A stretch of DNA of 64,000 bases from Shewanella glacialimarina (GCF_020511155.1 NZ_CP041216.1:1860001-1924000); one strand, 5' to 3'. Positions 9,533 through 18,839 are shown, counted from the first letter of the stretch. The notes: generated by a model not told the origin, from the sequence alone. Translations and numbers: made by a program.

Positions 9533-9823
9533 ATGGGAATGCCCGCTGCAACGTTATCTTGTATGCATATTTGCCCCAAAGTTAACCCAGGTCCTGTCCC
9601 GCATGTCGGAGGCCCAATTATTATGGGGTCTGGCAATGTACTAATCGGTTCTCTGCCCGCTGCACGCAAAGGCGATAAGCTAATTTGTGTCGGGCCGCCA
9701 GATACGATCAATGCTGGGTCTAGCTCTGTAATGATCAACGGTAAACCTGCTGCACGATTAGGTGATGGTACCGCTCATGGTGGAAAAATCATTGTAGGAA
9801 ATCCTACCGTGATGATCGGCTAA
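9533..9823 (+). CDS. PAAR-domain spike tip protein
   Basis: A 96-aa stand-alone PAAR protein that sharpens the VgrG trimer and links effectors. The repeated PAAR pattern is visible: PHVGGPIIMGSGNVLIG, LPAARKGD, MINGKPAARLGDGTAHGG, with Cys/His residues for the tip metal. A TTG at 9530 is also in frame, but ATG 9533 fits the AAGGAA site at 9521-9525. It lacks N-terminal transmembrane helices and C-terminal cargo, so the Rhs protein downstream must be loaded as a separate polypeptide. Confidence 0.88.
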   Translation: MGMPAATLSCMHICPKVNPGPVPHVGGPIIMGSGNVLIGSLPAARKGDKLICVGPPDTINAGSSSVMINGKPAARLGDGTAHGGKIIVGNPTVMIG

Positions 9824-9842
9824 CTATACAAGGATAGTATTA

Positions 9843-10946
9843 ATGAGCTTGCTTGAGAGCTTTAATTTTCTATTAGCACAACGACAAATTATTTTGTCGT
9901 CATTTCAGTGTGAGCCTAAAAATCTAGCAGATAATACTCAATCATTATTAATTACATTAAAAATGCTACTTCAGGAGGGAGGTGTTTCTCATCCTTTGCT
10001 TAATGCAAAAACATCAACCGATTTTATCTCAGCATTAGAGAGTGAAGCTGAATACAGTATCGAAAATCAACTTGTGATAATGCAGTTACTTTTACATCTT
10101 CATTACAAGCATGCTCCAGATAAACAGGTTGATGTTTTTCAAAAGTTATTTGAAAGTTCAACTGTTAACTCCGATAAATATCTACCTTACCTTGCGCTTA
10201 TCGCAAGCCAACAAAATATAGACAAAATCCCTTTTAGAACAACAAATAAAATGTCGGTTCAAATACATCAATATTTATTATTTTGTCTTTATAGGGGGAA
10301 GCGATTAAAACGTAAAGGTGCGGCTGAAGTGCTAGAGGTTTCAATGACGCCAATGACGACGTTATACATTGAGATGCTTATGGAAACACCAAAGGAGCCG
10401 CTAGCTTTGTATACAGACTTTGTAGAACTAGCACTTTGTAATAATGTATTGTTTGACATATTTATCACTTCACTAGAAGAACCTATCTTCACTCAACTTG
10501 TTAATCTGATGAGCCAAGATAATTCAATGAGAGCTAGAGTCATTGAATTAATGGGTTATTCAGGTTTTAGTAAGTTTGTTCCCTTTCTAGCTCGGGCTAT
10601 GCAGCAACCGGCACAAACATTGGCGGCCTTTAAAGCATTAAGAACCATCTTGGGTCCAGAACTTGATCATGCCGTTCCATATCAGTGGCAGTTTGAAGAT
10701 GATCAATCAAAAAGGTGCGAATACTTGCAGTTTTACAGTGCGAAATTGCTTAATCGGTGGCTACTGTTAGCGCCGAAAATGTTAAATGTTCGCATGATAA
10801 ATGGTATTGAAGTTAACATTGAAACGATTGATAAAATCATTAGTCATTCAAGTCCTGTGCATCAACAAGTCGCTAGGTTACATAAGCTGCGGTTACAAGG
10901 TGTGATCAGCCAACCTGCTTCAAAACAGTTTAAGTTAGCATCATGA
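9843..10946 (+). CDS. T6SS-associated HEAT-like helical protein
   Basis: A 367-aa, mostly alpha-helical protein without signal peptide. The C-terminal two thirds contain paired helices such as SMRARVIELMGYSGFSKF followed by ARAMQQPAQTLAAFKALRTI, which read like HEAT repeats. Similar HEAT-like proteins occur beside PAAR and Rhs genes in other T6SS loci; the function is not established. The stop overlaps the ATG of the next gene by 4 bases, so the pair is probably translated together. A role as scaffold or chaperone for effector loading is inference. Confidence 0.6.
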   Translation: MSLLESFNFLLAQRQIILSSFQCEPKNLADNTQSLLITLKMLLQEGGVSHPLLNAKTSTDFISALESEAEYSIENQLVIMQLLLHLHYKHAPDKQVDVFQKLFESSTVNSDKYLPYLALIASQQNIDKIPFRTTNKMSVQIHQYLLFCLYRGKRLKRKGAAEVLEVSMTPMTTLYIEMLMETPKEPLALYTDFVELALCNNVLFDIFITSLEEPIFTQLVNLMSQDNSMRARVIELMGYSGFSKFVPFLARAMQQPAQTLAAFKALRTILGPELDHAVPYQWQFEDDQSKRCEYLQFYSAKLLNRWLLLAPKMLNVRMINGIEVNIETIDKIISHSSPVHQQVARLHKLRLQGVISQPASKQFKLAS

Positions 10947-11884
10947 TTGTTAGTGCACGTGAGACTCGTGTCGCAATAGGCTCTAGTAGCGATCCATTGC
11001 GACTACTCAACTTTCCTTACAGTGAGCCGCTGGATTTTAATTATCAAGTGGTCGGTGAAAATCACTATGTCGCTGCGATGGACTATGGGCTTGCAACCGA
11101 TAGCAAAATTAATCGACTAGTGGGTTTATTAGAGAAAATTGAGTTACACGATGAACTTATTTGGCAAGCCTATAAAGACAAGCCAGTATTGTGGTTACTG
11201 CCAAACTTGGATACTGCTGAGCTAACGCAGTGGGTAAGCATTCTTCATCAACGCTTTCCCCATTGTTTTAGCCATCCGCAGTGTCGTTTTTTTCCTCAAG
11301 GTAGCGCCTCATTATTTTTTGCGCTGAATGCATGTGAATTAATGCAAGAGCAAGAAAATAGTGTTGTAGTCATATCCGTTGACAGCCTTTATTTTATGTT
11401 AACTGAGTTAGAAAGCAGTAATGTACTAGTAAACGATACTCAAGATGTCGGTCAAAAACCTGCTGAAGCGGCGATTATAACCATACTTGATAGTACTGAG
11501 ACCGGAATAAATATTGCAGGATTGTTTCTCGAAAATAGTAGCCTAGTTCAGCAGACTCAAGCGATACAAAATCTATTTTTTCAAGCAAGTCAGATAAATA
11601 AGCATGTTTTAAAGCAGCTTTATTTACCGAGTTTTGATCAAACGGTTACTGATAATTGGCTAAATGCTTATGAAAAATTAGCAGGTCACATTGACGAAGA
11701 CAGTCAAATAAATCAAACCACAAATTTTACCGGACACATAGGTAGCGCTGCGGGTTTATATAACTTTTTACATTTATTTAATCGTTATCAGCAGCATGAC
11801 TTGTCAGGGAGCAGCCTACAGCTTGAAGTGTCGCAAACACTGCATTTAGGATTGGCAATGTACTCATGGATAGAGAAGGCATAA
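10943..11884 (+). CDS. Degenerate beta-ketoacyl-synthase-fold protein, T6SS-linked
   Basis: The 313-aa product looks like a shortened thiolase/ketosynthase fold. Residues 118-142 (PQGSASLFFALNACELM onward, then VVVISVDS) align by eye with the ketosynthase nucleophile elbow ACSSSLVAL followed by ALVGGV. The catalytic Cys position is taken by Gly120. Near residue 263 FTGHIGSAAGLYNFLHL matches the conserved GHTEAAAG motif, keeping His265. It is shorter than true KAS enzymes (about 400 aa), so catalysis is unlikely. It sits between the HEAT-like gene (4-base overlap) and rhs (6 bases), in the place of an effector-specific accessory gene. Confidence 0.6.
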   Translation: MIVSARETRVAIGSSSDPLRLLNFPYSEPLDFNYQVVGENHYVAAMDYGLATDSKINRLVGLLEKIELHDELIWQAYKDKPVLWLLPNLDTAELTQWVSILHQRFPHCFSHPQCRFFPQGSASLFFALNACELMQEQENSVVVISVDSLYFMLTELESSNVLVNDTQDVGQKPAEAAIITILDSTETGINIAGLFLENSSLVQQTQAIQNLFFQASQINKHVLKQLYLPSFDQTVTDNWLNAYEKLAGHIDEDSQINQTTNFTGHIGSAAGLYNFLHLFNRYQQHDLSGSSLQLEVSQTLHLGLAMYSWIEKA

Positions 11885-11890
11885 ACACGG

Positions 11891-14800
11891 ATGACAATGA
11901 GTAACTTTCGTTTTAAAGGCCATAATCGTCATATCATTATTGCGCCTGTTAGTGCTTCGACGCCATCAGGTTTTCAACTGTTGACCTTTGAACAACCGCA
12001 TAAACTAGTTGAGTTAATTGAAGAGATTTCACCTCATTTAGTCCGTGATAGAAATGCCTTAATGCAATGCCGGGAACTGGTCACTCATGCAGGACTGACT
12101 GCTCAGTTACAGCCTCGTCAGATTGTTGGTAAATTAAATGAAGCAATAACAAGATCATTATTACGTGTTTATAGTGAAATCCCAAAACAGCAGATCCAGC
12201 ATTCAACAGACACAGCAACCTTAGCGGCAAGTTCCAGTGCCAATAATACAAAAGCGGCTAGAAATAATAAAAGTGGACAAACTACATCCCCTGTACAATC
12301 TGGAGTTATCACAAATAACACCCCAACAGAAGTGGCCATAGATCAGCAAGAATGCCGCAGCGACCCGGTTTCAATGCTCAGCGGTGAAGAAATTCTACCT
12401 TTAATTGATTTCGAGCTGAATGGTCTGATGCCACTTACCTGGCGCCGATTATACCGTTCAAGTAAAACCCGTGTTAATGTCGGTCTGGGGTTCGGTTGGC
12501 GACATAACTTTTGTGTTCAGCTAGAACATCAGTATCAAGCACCTGCCAAAGTAGGCCCTAAAAAGCCAGGTAAATATTGGTTTGAATTAACCGATGACGA
12601 AGGCCGTGTGCATGTGTTTGACTCGGTTAAACGTGGGCAAACCAGTATTCAACTTTCAACAGGTTGGTCGTTAGTGCATCAAGTTGATGGCCGCCATGTT
12701 CTCATTAAACCCGATGACACTCATTGGGCGTTTGTCAAAAAACAGTTTGCCGGTAAAGACATATGGCAATTAGAGACCATTAGTAATCACCAAGGGCAGT
12801 ATTTTCAACTTTATTATGATCACTATGGCCGTCTAGACCAAATTACTACAGGGCCCAAACGCGGCGTCTTGTTATTTTACAATGCCCAGGGCAATTTATT
12901 AAAAATTGCTTCGTACATGTTAGATAACCAAGGTAAGAAACAGATTCATCAAAATTTGTTAGCCAGTTATCAATATGACGACGCTCAAGCACTTATTGCC
13001 GCCACTGACATCAATGGCCGAGTAGAGCGCTACAGTTATGTCAAGGTCAAGTCAGCCGATATCACATCTGACAGTGATCATCAATATAACCCTAAAAATA
13101 CCACTTATTTATTACATCGCCGAACACGCGCATCTGGCTTTAGCCATCACTTTGCATGGGACGGACAAGATCACCAAGCCAAGTGCATTGAGCAATGGGG
13201 TGATGATGATATCTATCATTATCATTTTGAATATACAGCACTTGTTCACGGCGTAAAAAGCCGTTGTACTGACTCTTTAGGTCATAGCGAAACTTTTATT
13301 CACAATACACAAGGGCTGTTGACTGAACACCACAACCCGAATGGCAGCATAATACGTCATCAATATGATGCAGTTGGTCGTAAAGTGGCTACCATTGATG
13401 CCTGTGATAACAAAATACAATATAACTATAACCATCAAGGACAGTTACTGGCTGTTATTCAAGCCGATGGCGGCACTACGCGGTTTGAATATAATCGTTT
13501 AGGTCAAAGAATTGTCACCCGAGATGCCATCGGCCGAACAGCTAAAAGACATTATGATGCCACTGGGCGATTACTATCTGAAACAGGTTTCGATGGTCGT
13601 CCAAGTCATTATCAATACAATGATGCTGGGCAGTTAACTCAAAAAGTCGATGTTACTGGTGTAACACATCGCTACCATTGGGACCGCGACGGTGAGTTAC
13701 TTGCTACACAAGTCGGTGATGCGCTTACCCGTTTTAGTCATGACAGACTGGGGCGTGTTAACGCCACGATTAATCCGCAAGATCTGGTCACTGAATTTAT
13801 TCGTGACAACAAAGGTCAGATTATCGAAAGTAAATCTTACCCACAAGATCATCAAGACAAGCCTGAAGAAGCCATTAGTCATTATTATCAGTACGATGAT
13901 GCCGGACGCATTATTCGCCAGCGTCAACAGGCAGATGTGGCTGGCGAGCAAGAGCTCAGTAACGATAGTGAGTATATTGATAACATTATCGACTATGACG
14001 GTTTAGCCCAAGCGCGCCAACAAACCTTTGCCGATGGCAGCTGGCTGAAGTTTTTTTACGATAAAGAACGTAACTTAAACCGCATCGAACGCAACGATGG
14101 TGCTCAGTACCGTATTGAATACACAGCAACAGAGCAACCTAAAACCTTAATTGGTTTTGATGGCCGTGAACAACATTATCAATATGACGCCAATGATAAC
14201 TTAGTGGCCGTGAATGACAGTGATATTCGGTTTGTTGAGCTCAAACGTGATGCCATGGGGCGCATTTGTCAGCAAAGTAGCCATGTAAAACTTGAGCCAA
14301 GTGCTACATCAGCGCTACTGAATACTCAGAACTTTTATCAATATAACCCGATAGGGCAAATAACTCGCGCCCACAACCAACACCGTACAGTGCAACAACA
14401 CATTAACGCTCAAGGGCGTATAAATAAGGTATTACAAAGCCAGTGGCAACTTGACTATCAATATGACAACTCTGGCAATCGCAGTGGTTTAACGTTACCT
14501 GACGGGCAACAAATTGATTATCAATACAATAAAAACAGTCAACTAAGTGGCATTAGCGTTACAGACAACGGATTTACAGTCAATAGCTCATCGAAACAGC
14601 GTATACAGCTGGCTCATTATCACTATTTGCCATCAGGATTATTGCATAAAACGATACAGGGTAATCAACTTGAACTCAGTCATGCCTATGATAGCCATTC
14701 AAGATTAATTGAGCAGACATGGCGACATGCTCGCTCAGATAGCGCAGCACCAGAGCTTATATTAGAAGAGCTTGCCTCATCAGAGTCAGCACTATTTGCA

Positions 14801-16807
14801 TCAAGACATTATCAATACGATAAACAACATCAATTACTTCGTTGTGATAGCGAAGTAGTAGAGCAGAGCGCAACGAGTGAGGTTCAAACCTTCCAAGGGC
14901 CTGAAACCAAAAGCGCACCCGATGTTAAACAATTTCGCTATAACAACATCAGCCAGCTTGTCAGTGACAGTCATACTCGCGTATCGGCTAACCCTACTGG
15001 TAGTGAATCGAGTGTTCAGCAGCAATACCAATGGGATGGATTTGGTAATCCTACCCATTCACTTCGTACTGACAATAACAGTGCAGATGCCAGTGTTAAC
15101 AGCCCAACAGCTGAATTAGAGCGTGCAGAACACATTCAACACTCATCGTCATCGACTTTATCATCCGATACGGTAAGGCCCAATAAAAACAATCACGATG
15201 TAGTGGTAAACAACGACCGCTTAATGAGCATGGCTGGGGTCGATTACCGTTACGACGCCAGTGGCAACCAGATCAGCCAAATTGGCACTAGCGATAAACA
15301 ACAGCGCAGCTTTAATGGCTTAAACCAACTGGTGCAAATCAACGTAAATGGCAAGCTGACGCAATATGAATATGATGCCTTAGGCCGTCGCAGCGCAAAA
15401 ATCACTGATCTTGGTCGTACCGACTTTATTTGGGATAATCACCAGCTGATTGGTGAATGCACCTTAGGTGAATACACCTGGTATATTTATCAGCCTGAGA
15501 CCTTTATACCCGTCGCACTAATTAAGTCCGGGCAGGTTTATTATTACCACCTAGACCAACTCGGCACACCCATTGGCTTGACCGATGAAAACACCCAAAT
15601 CGTCTGGCGCAGCCAACAAGACGTGTTTGGCCAAACGATTGAAAGCACATCTATTAAAGATAGAGACATTGAAAATGCTGATTATGCTGGTCTGCAAGAT
15701 AAGATTACTAACCCAATCCGTTTTCAAGGCCAATACTTTGATGACGAATCAGGGTTACACTACAATCGTTTTAGGTACTATAGTCCTCAGCAAGCACGAT
15801 TTATACATCAAGACCCTATTGGCTTAGTAGGCGGCATAAACCATTATCAATATGCGCCTAATCCAGTTAATTGGGTGGATCCGTTTGGATTGTGTGCGAA
15901 GGAAGATGGTGATATTGATGCTATTGATGCGGCTATTGGAGGTGTTGATTTAATCGTGACGGGTATAGTTAATTCTGCACTTGATATAGTAGCGGGTGGT
16001 GCAGGTTTAGTTACTTTGGCTTTTTCTGGCGGTGATATTGATGCCGCAACGCATACTATTGCTAGTGTGCAAAATAAACAGATAGGACCATTAACAGGTG
16101 CTGGCAATGAGGTCGCTCAGGCTATTGCACCTGTTGTGCAAGAGTATTATGAAGATAAGATGACAGCCTTAGGTGAGGCTGCACTTGATGCGACAGGCTC
16201 ACCGTTACTTGCTACTATGGCGCATAAGTCTGTTGAAATCGCTGGCACATTAATTGGTGGCAAAGCAGTATTAAATAGTGCTAAAAGTAATTTAATAAAA
16301 GGTAAGTTAGCTAAAGGAATAACAGCAGATGAAATTGAGTTAGCTAAAACTAAAGGTACTAGTTTAGAGCAGCTCCAAGCACGAAAGAAGCTCACATTTG
16401 ATTATATGAATAAAAATGGCTTTACTCAAGACCAAATTTTTGATGCTTTAGGTTCGCCTGATGGCACAAAAGATGGTGGCTTTGATTTAACAAAACCAGT
16501 TGAAGTTATGACATTTCCTCCGCCAGACTCAATGACTCAATATGTAGCTCCACATGGATATCCAGGTAATTGGTTTGATCCCTTATCCAATCAAAGCCCA
16601 GATTTATTGGGTATTAGTGGCGAAGGCCGAACTTTGAAATCTTTCAAAGTTGTGGATGGAACAGGCTTAAAGTCTACAGCGAAACCAGTTATGGATACTT
16701 GGACTACACCAGACAAACCATTATTCACTAATGGTGGTGGCACTCAATTATTAGTAAGTGACAGTGTAAAGGCTGCAATTTCAAAAATTAACTTTATAGG
16801 TATTTAA
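11891..16807 (+). CDS. rhs: Rhs/YD-repeat polymorphic toxin, T6SS effector
   Basis: A 1638-aa Rhs protein. After an unusual 150-residue N-terminal region comes SDPVSMLSGEEILPLIDFEL, an RHS N-domain start. Dozens of YD-type repeats follow (for example RYSYVKV, FEYNRLGQR, YEYDALGRR), which should form the shell. The core ends with FRYYSPQQARFIHQDPIGL and PNPVNWVDPFGL, the aspartyl self-cleavage motif, at about residue 1334. The 304-residue tip has a Gly/Ala-rich helical pretoxin segment. Its last 110 residues (YVAPHGYPGNW, GEGRTLKSF, NGGGTQLLVSD) may be an ADP-ribosyltransferase-like toxin; this is tentative. There is no fused PAAR. Delivery presumably uses the PAAR and accessory proteins upstream, and 94-aa immunity is encoded immediately downstream. 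Confidence 0.9.
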   Translation: MTMSNFRFKGHNRHIIIAPVSASTPSGFQLLTFEQPHKLVELIEEISPHLVRDRNALMQCRELVTHAGLTAQLQPRQIVGKLNEAITRSLLRVYSEIPKQQIQHSTDTATLAASSSANNTKAARNNKSGQTTSPVQSGVITNNTPTEVAIDQQECRSDPVSMLSGEEILPLIDFELNGLMPLTWRRLYRSSKTRVNVGLGFGWRHNFCVQLEHQYQAPAKVGPKKPGKYWFELTDDEGRVHVFDSVKRGQTSIQLSTGWSLVHQVDGRHVLIKPDDTHWAFVKKQFAGKDIWQLETISNHQGQYFQLYYDHYGRLDQITTGPKRGVLLFYNAQGNLLKIASYMLDNQGKKQIHQNLLASYQYDDAQALIAATDINGRVERYSYVKVKSADITSDSDHQYNPKNTTYLLHRRTRASGFSHHFAWDGQDHQAKCIEQWGDDDIYHYHFEYTALVHGVKSRCTDSLGHSETFIHNTQGLLTEHHNPNGSIIRHQYDAVGRKVATIDACDNKIQYNYNHQGQLLAVIQADGGTTRFEYNRLGQRIVTRDAIGRTAKRHYDATGRLLSETGFDGRPSHYQYNDAGQLTQKVDVTGVTHRYHWDRDGELLATQVGDALTRFSHDRLGRVNATINPQDLVTEFIRDNKGQIIESKSYPQDHQDKPEEAISHYYQYDDAGRIIRQRQQADVAGEQELSNDSEYIDNIIDYDGLAQARQQTFADGSWLKFFYDKERNLNRIERNDGAQYRIEYTATEQPKTLIGFDGREQHYQYDANDNLVAVNDSDIRFVELKRDAMGRICQQSSHVKLEPSATSALLNTQNFYQYNPIGQITRAHNQHRTVQQHINAQGRINKVLQSQWQLDYQYDNSGNRSGLTLPDGQQIDYQYNKNSQLSGISVTDNGFTVNSSSKQRIQLAHYHYLPSGLLHKTIQGNQLELSHAYDSHSRLIEQTWRHARSDSAAPELILEELASSESALFASRHYQYDKQHQLLRCDSEVVEQSATSEVQTFQGPETKSAPDVKQFRYNNISQLVSDSHTRVSANPTGSESSVQQQYQWDGFGNPTHSLRTDNNSADASVNSPTAELERAEHIQHSSSSTLSSDTVRPNKNNHDVVVNNDRLMSMAGVDYRYDASGNQISQIGTSDKQQRSFNGLNQLVQINVNGKLTQYEYDALGRRSAKITDLGRTDFIWDNHQLIGECTLGEYTWYIYQPETFIPVALIKSGQVYYYHLDQLGTPIGLTDENTQIVWRSQQDVFGQTIESTSIKDRDIENADYAGLQDKITNPIRFQGQYFDDESGLHYNRFRYYSPQQARFIHQDPIGLVGGINHYQYAPNPVNWVDPFGLCAKEDGDIDAIDAAIGGVDLIVTGIVNSALDIVAGGAGLVTLAFSGGDIDAATHTIASVQNKQIGPLTGAGNEVAQAIAPVVQEYYEDKMTALGEAALDATGSPLLATMAHKSVEIAGTLIGGKAVLNSAKSNLIKGKLAKGITADEIELAKTKGTSLEQLQARKKLTFDYMNKNGFTQDQIFDALGSPDGTKDGGFDLTKPVEVMTFPPPDSMTQYVAPHGYPGNWFDPLSNQSPDLLGISGEGRTLKSFKVVDGTGLKSTAKPVMDTWTTPDKPLFTNGGGTQLLVSDSVKAAISKINFIGI
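14606..15895 (+). repeat. Direct repeat of rhs core, copy 1
   Basis: The last 1.29 kb of the rhs core, up to the codons for DPFGLC, recurs at 20623-21933 in the same orientation. Long stretches are identical (for example from 15149 onward versus 21166 onward). Similarity stops exactly where the toxin tips begin, as expected for recombination between rhs cores. Confidence 0.93.
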
Positions 16808-17092
16808 ATGAATTTTATGTTGTTAACAAAAAAAGCAAGAGTAGCTAAAAATAGAATTATAGCCAGTGATGTTATCGATCAAAATAGCACATTAATACTT
16901 TCAATATTGCAACAGTTAGAATTTATTATTAAATATTCAGAAAAAAAAATTGACCCAAGATCTCAGTTAAAAACAGGGCAAACATTTACGTATAGTGTAC
17001 TTGCATCTAGAGAGTTTTGCAGCCCAGAGGAATTAGCCATTAAAAACTTACTAGATGAGGTATCACGAGAAATGTATAGTGAAGATTATTGA
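16808..17092 (+). CDS. Candidate immunity protein for the Rhs toxin
   Basis: A 94-aa cytoplasmic protein whose ATG directly follows the TAA of rhs, with no spacing. It has no signal peptide, is rich in Lys and Glu, and looks helical (ILSILQQLEFIIKYSEKK). I recognise no family. The abutting position, small size and lower GC than the rhs core are typical for the cognate immunity gene of a T6SS polymorphic toxin. The assignment rests on context only. The absence of a signal peptide agrees with a toxin acting in the cytoplasm. Confidence 0.6.
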   Translation: MNFMLLTKKARVAKNRIIASDVIDQNSTLILSILQQLEFIIKYSEKKIDPRSQLKTGQTFTYSVLASREFCSPEELAIKNLLDEVSREMYSEDY

Positions 17093-17148
17093 AATTATGC
17101 ATTTTTGTAATATTAAAAATTTAACCAATTAATATTGGCATTCTAACA

Positions 17149-17406
17149 ATGGATAAAACTAAATTTTCTCAAGAACAAATAGATAAAAATAAACTTTTCA
17201 AAGAGCATCTTGATAGACGACTAATTGAGAAAGAGGAAAAATTTCAAAGAAGCAAAACCGAGGCTCCATTAATTGGTAAAGAATTATTTGACTTGAATGA
17301 GCTTCAGAAATACTAGAGCTACCGCTATGAAAAAAACTCTACACCAGAAGAGATAAAAGATGCGATGAATGAAATTGAAAGGGATTATTATTTGGCTGGT
17401 AAGTAG
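17149..17406 (+). pseudogene. Small ORF interrupted by in-frame TAG
   Basis: ATG 17149 opens a 55-codon frame (MDKTKFSQEQIDKNKLFKEH at the start) that meets TAG at 17314-17316. The same frame continues without a stop for 29 more codons (SYRYEKNSTPEEIKDAMNE) to TAG 17404-17406. The composition is similar on both sides, so this is most simply an 84-residue gene with a nonsense mutation. It may be an orphan immunity gene left from an earlier rhs tip. The rest of the gap 17093-17544 holds only a short open fragment near 17409-17490 that I cannot identify. Confidence 0.5.
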
Positions 17407-17544
17407 TTTTTGACAATGAGAGCATATGGGGAACATCTCATGGAAATGGAATTATATCGCTAAATTGTCAAAAATCAGTTCCTGAAAATTAAAGAATTAC
17501 AGATTTTATCTCTTATTAAAATCAACAATGACAAGGATAATACG

Positions 17545-18309
17545 ATGTCATCAATAAAAATAACTCAAGCTGTCGGGCTGGGTGGCGCTAACAATGTAAA
17601 CGATGTAAAAACAGTTCAAAGCGGTTTAAACAAACTACTTAAATTCATTCCTCCTACAAAATCATTAATTGTTGATGGCCGTTTAGGCACTAGGCCTGAA
17701 AGCTCTAAAACTGTTGCAGCGATTAAGTTATTTCAAAGCAAAGTACTTAATATGGTACGTCCAGATGGCAAAATTGACGCGAATGGTCGAACTTATCGAA
17801 AGATGAATGAAATATTGATAGCAAAGAGCATTCAGATCGCAGGCATGCAAGACCCTAAATTTTTCATGGCAAATGTAATAAAGCCGGCTCTTTTGAAAAT
17901 AGGTTTAGCCTCCAGAAAAGCAGAAATGTTACTACTAGGAACCGCCATCCAAGAGAGCCGTTTAAAATACCAACAACAATTAGGTGGCGGGCCTGCTTTA
18001 AGTTATTTTCAAATAGAACCAGCCCCACACGATGATATTTGGGATAATTATCTAGCGTATAGACCTGAGCTTGCAAAGAAAGTCAGCGAATTGTTGAACA
18101 ATGATGACAAATTACAAGAGCTAAAAGATAATGATCTATATGCATGTGCTATGGCAAGAGTGCATTATTTAAGGGCTCCAGCAGGGTTACCATCAGAGGA
18201 TGATCTTCATGGTCAGGCAGCGTATTGGAAATCCTATTACAATACGCCGTTAGGTAAGGGAACGATTCAAGAGTATGTTCATAATTGGCAAACCTATGGG
18301 GTTAAGTAA
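17545..18309 (+). CDS. Peptidoglycan-binding lysozyme-like T6SS effector
   Basis: A 254-aa protein without signal peptide. Residues 1-85 resemble a peptidoglycan-binding domain 1 module (VNDVKTVQSGLNKLL, DGRLGTRPESSKTVAAIKLF). The C-terminal part has a lysozyme/transglycosylase-like pattern: GTAIQESRLKY with candidate catalytic Glu137, then a GGGPALSYFQIEP segment and Trp/Tyr-rich helices. A cell-wall hydrolase without a Sec signal next to T6SS genes is best read as a secreted effector acting in the target periplasm. The start ATG follows an AAGGATAA site. The downstream gene overlaps its stop and encodes an exported protein, fitting an effector/immunity pair. Confidence 0.7.
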   Translation: MSSIKITQAVGLGGANNVNDVKTVQSGLNKLLKFIPPTKSLIVDGRLGTRPESSKTVAAIKLFQSKVLNMVRPDGKIDANGRTYRKMNEILIAKSIQIAGMQDPKFFMANVIKPALLKIGLASRKAEMLLLGTAIQESRLKYQQQLGGGPALSYFQIEPAPHDDIWDNYLAYRPELAKKVSELLNNDDKLQELKDNDLYACAMARVHYLRAPAGLPSEDDLHGQAAYWKSYYNTPLGKGTIQEYVHNWQTYGVK

Positions 18310-18839
18310 TGACGTTATATAAATCTATTTTTGCAGTCTTATTATTGACCGCTAGCCATTTTGCTGCAGCGTCAGATTGTATTCAAATAAAAGTGATAAA
18401 GCCGATAGTAGTGCAATTTACTAGTGATGATGTTAAGTCAAAAAGATTTGATCAAGTTAAACTTTTACATGAAGATAAATTGGGCATTTGTTTACCGACT
18501 CTTGACACCTATGTTTTAGCATATAATGAAGGTGTTCCATTTATTGCTGCTCGTTTGAAGGGACACACGCCAAATATCACATTGATAAAAAAAGATGAGA
18601 TTGAGTATGCCTTGATTAAATATCATACGGGGAACAAGCTTCAGGTATTGAAAGGGTACCAATATGTAGACTCTGATTTAATTGAACTTCCAAACTTTAC
18701 CTTAAGTAGTAATTTAAGCCAAATCAATATCGTTAATGGAAGTATTGAAGTTAACAATACCGAATTAGTTAATGATAAGGTAATAAACCAATTGGCATAC
18801 TATGATTTTGACCTAACGGGTATACATAAAAAGCGTTAA
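18309..18839 (+). CDS. Exported candidate immunity protein for the peptidoglycan hydrolase
   Basis: A 176-aa protein starting MTLYKSIFAVLLLTASHFAAASD, shown here up to the cleavage region: a clear Sec signal peptide with probable cleavage after AAA. The mature part has two Cys residues (DCIQI, GICLP) that may form a disulfide, and a beta-rich pattern. Its ATG overlaps the TAA of the hydrolase gene. Periplasmic location and coupling to the effector support an immunity role; I recognise no family by sequence. Confidence 0.65.
   Translation: MTLYKSIFAVLLLTASHFAAASDCIQIKVIKPIVVQFTSDDVKSKRFDQVKLLHEDKLGICLPTLDTYVLAYNEGVPFIAARLKGHTPNITLIKKDEIEYALIKYHTGNKLQVLKGYQYVDSDLIELPNFTLSSNLSQINIVNGSIEVNNTELVNDKVINQLAYYDFDLTGIHKKR

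Noticed and set aside
15847..16395. Two minus-strand frames opposite the Rhs tip
   Set aside because: No ribosome site, and the rhs frame continues through with a normal toxin-tip layout.
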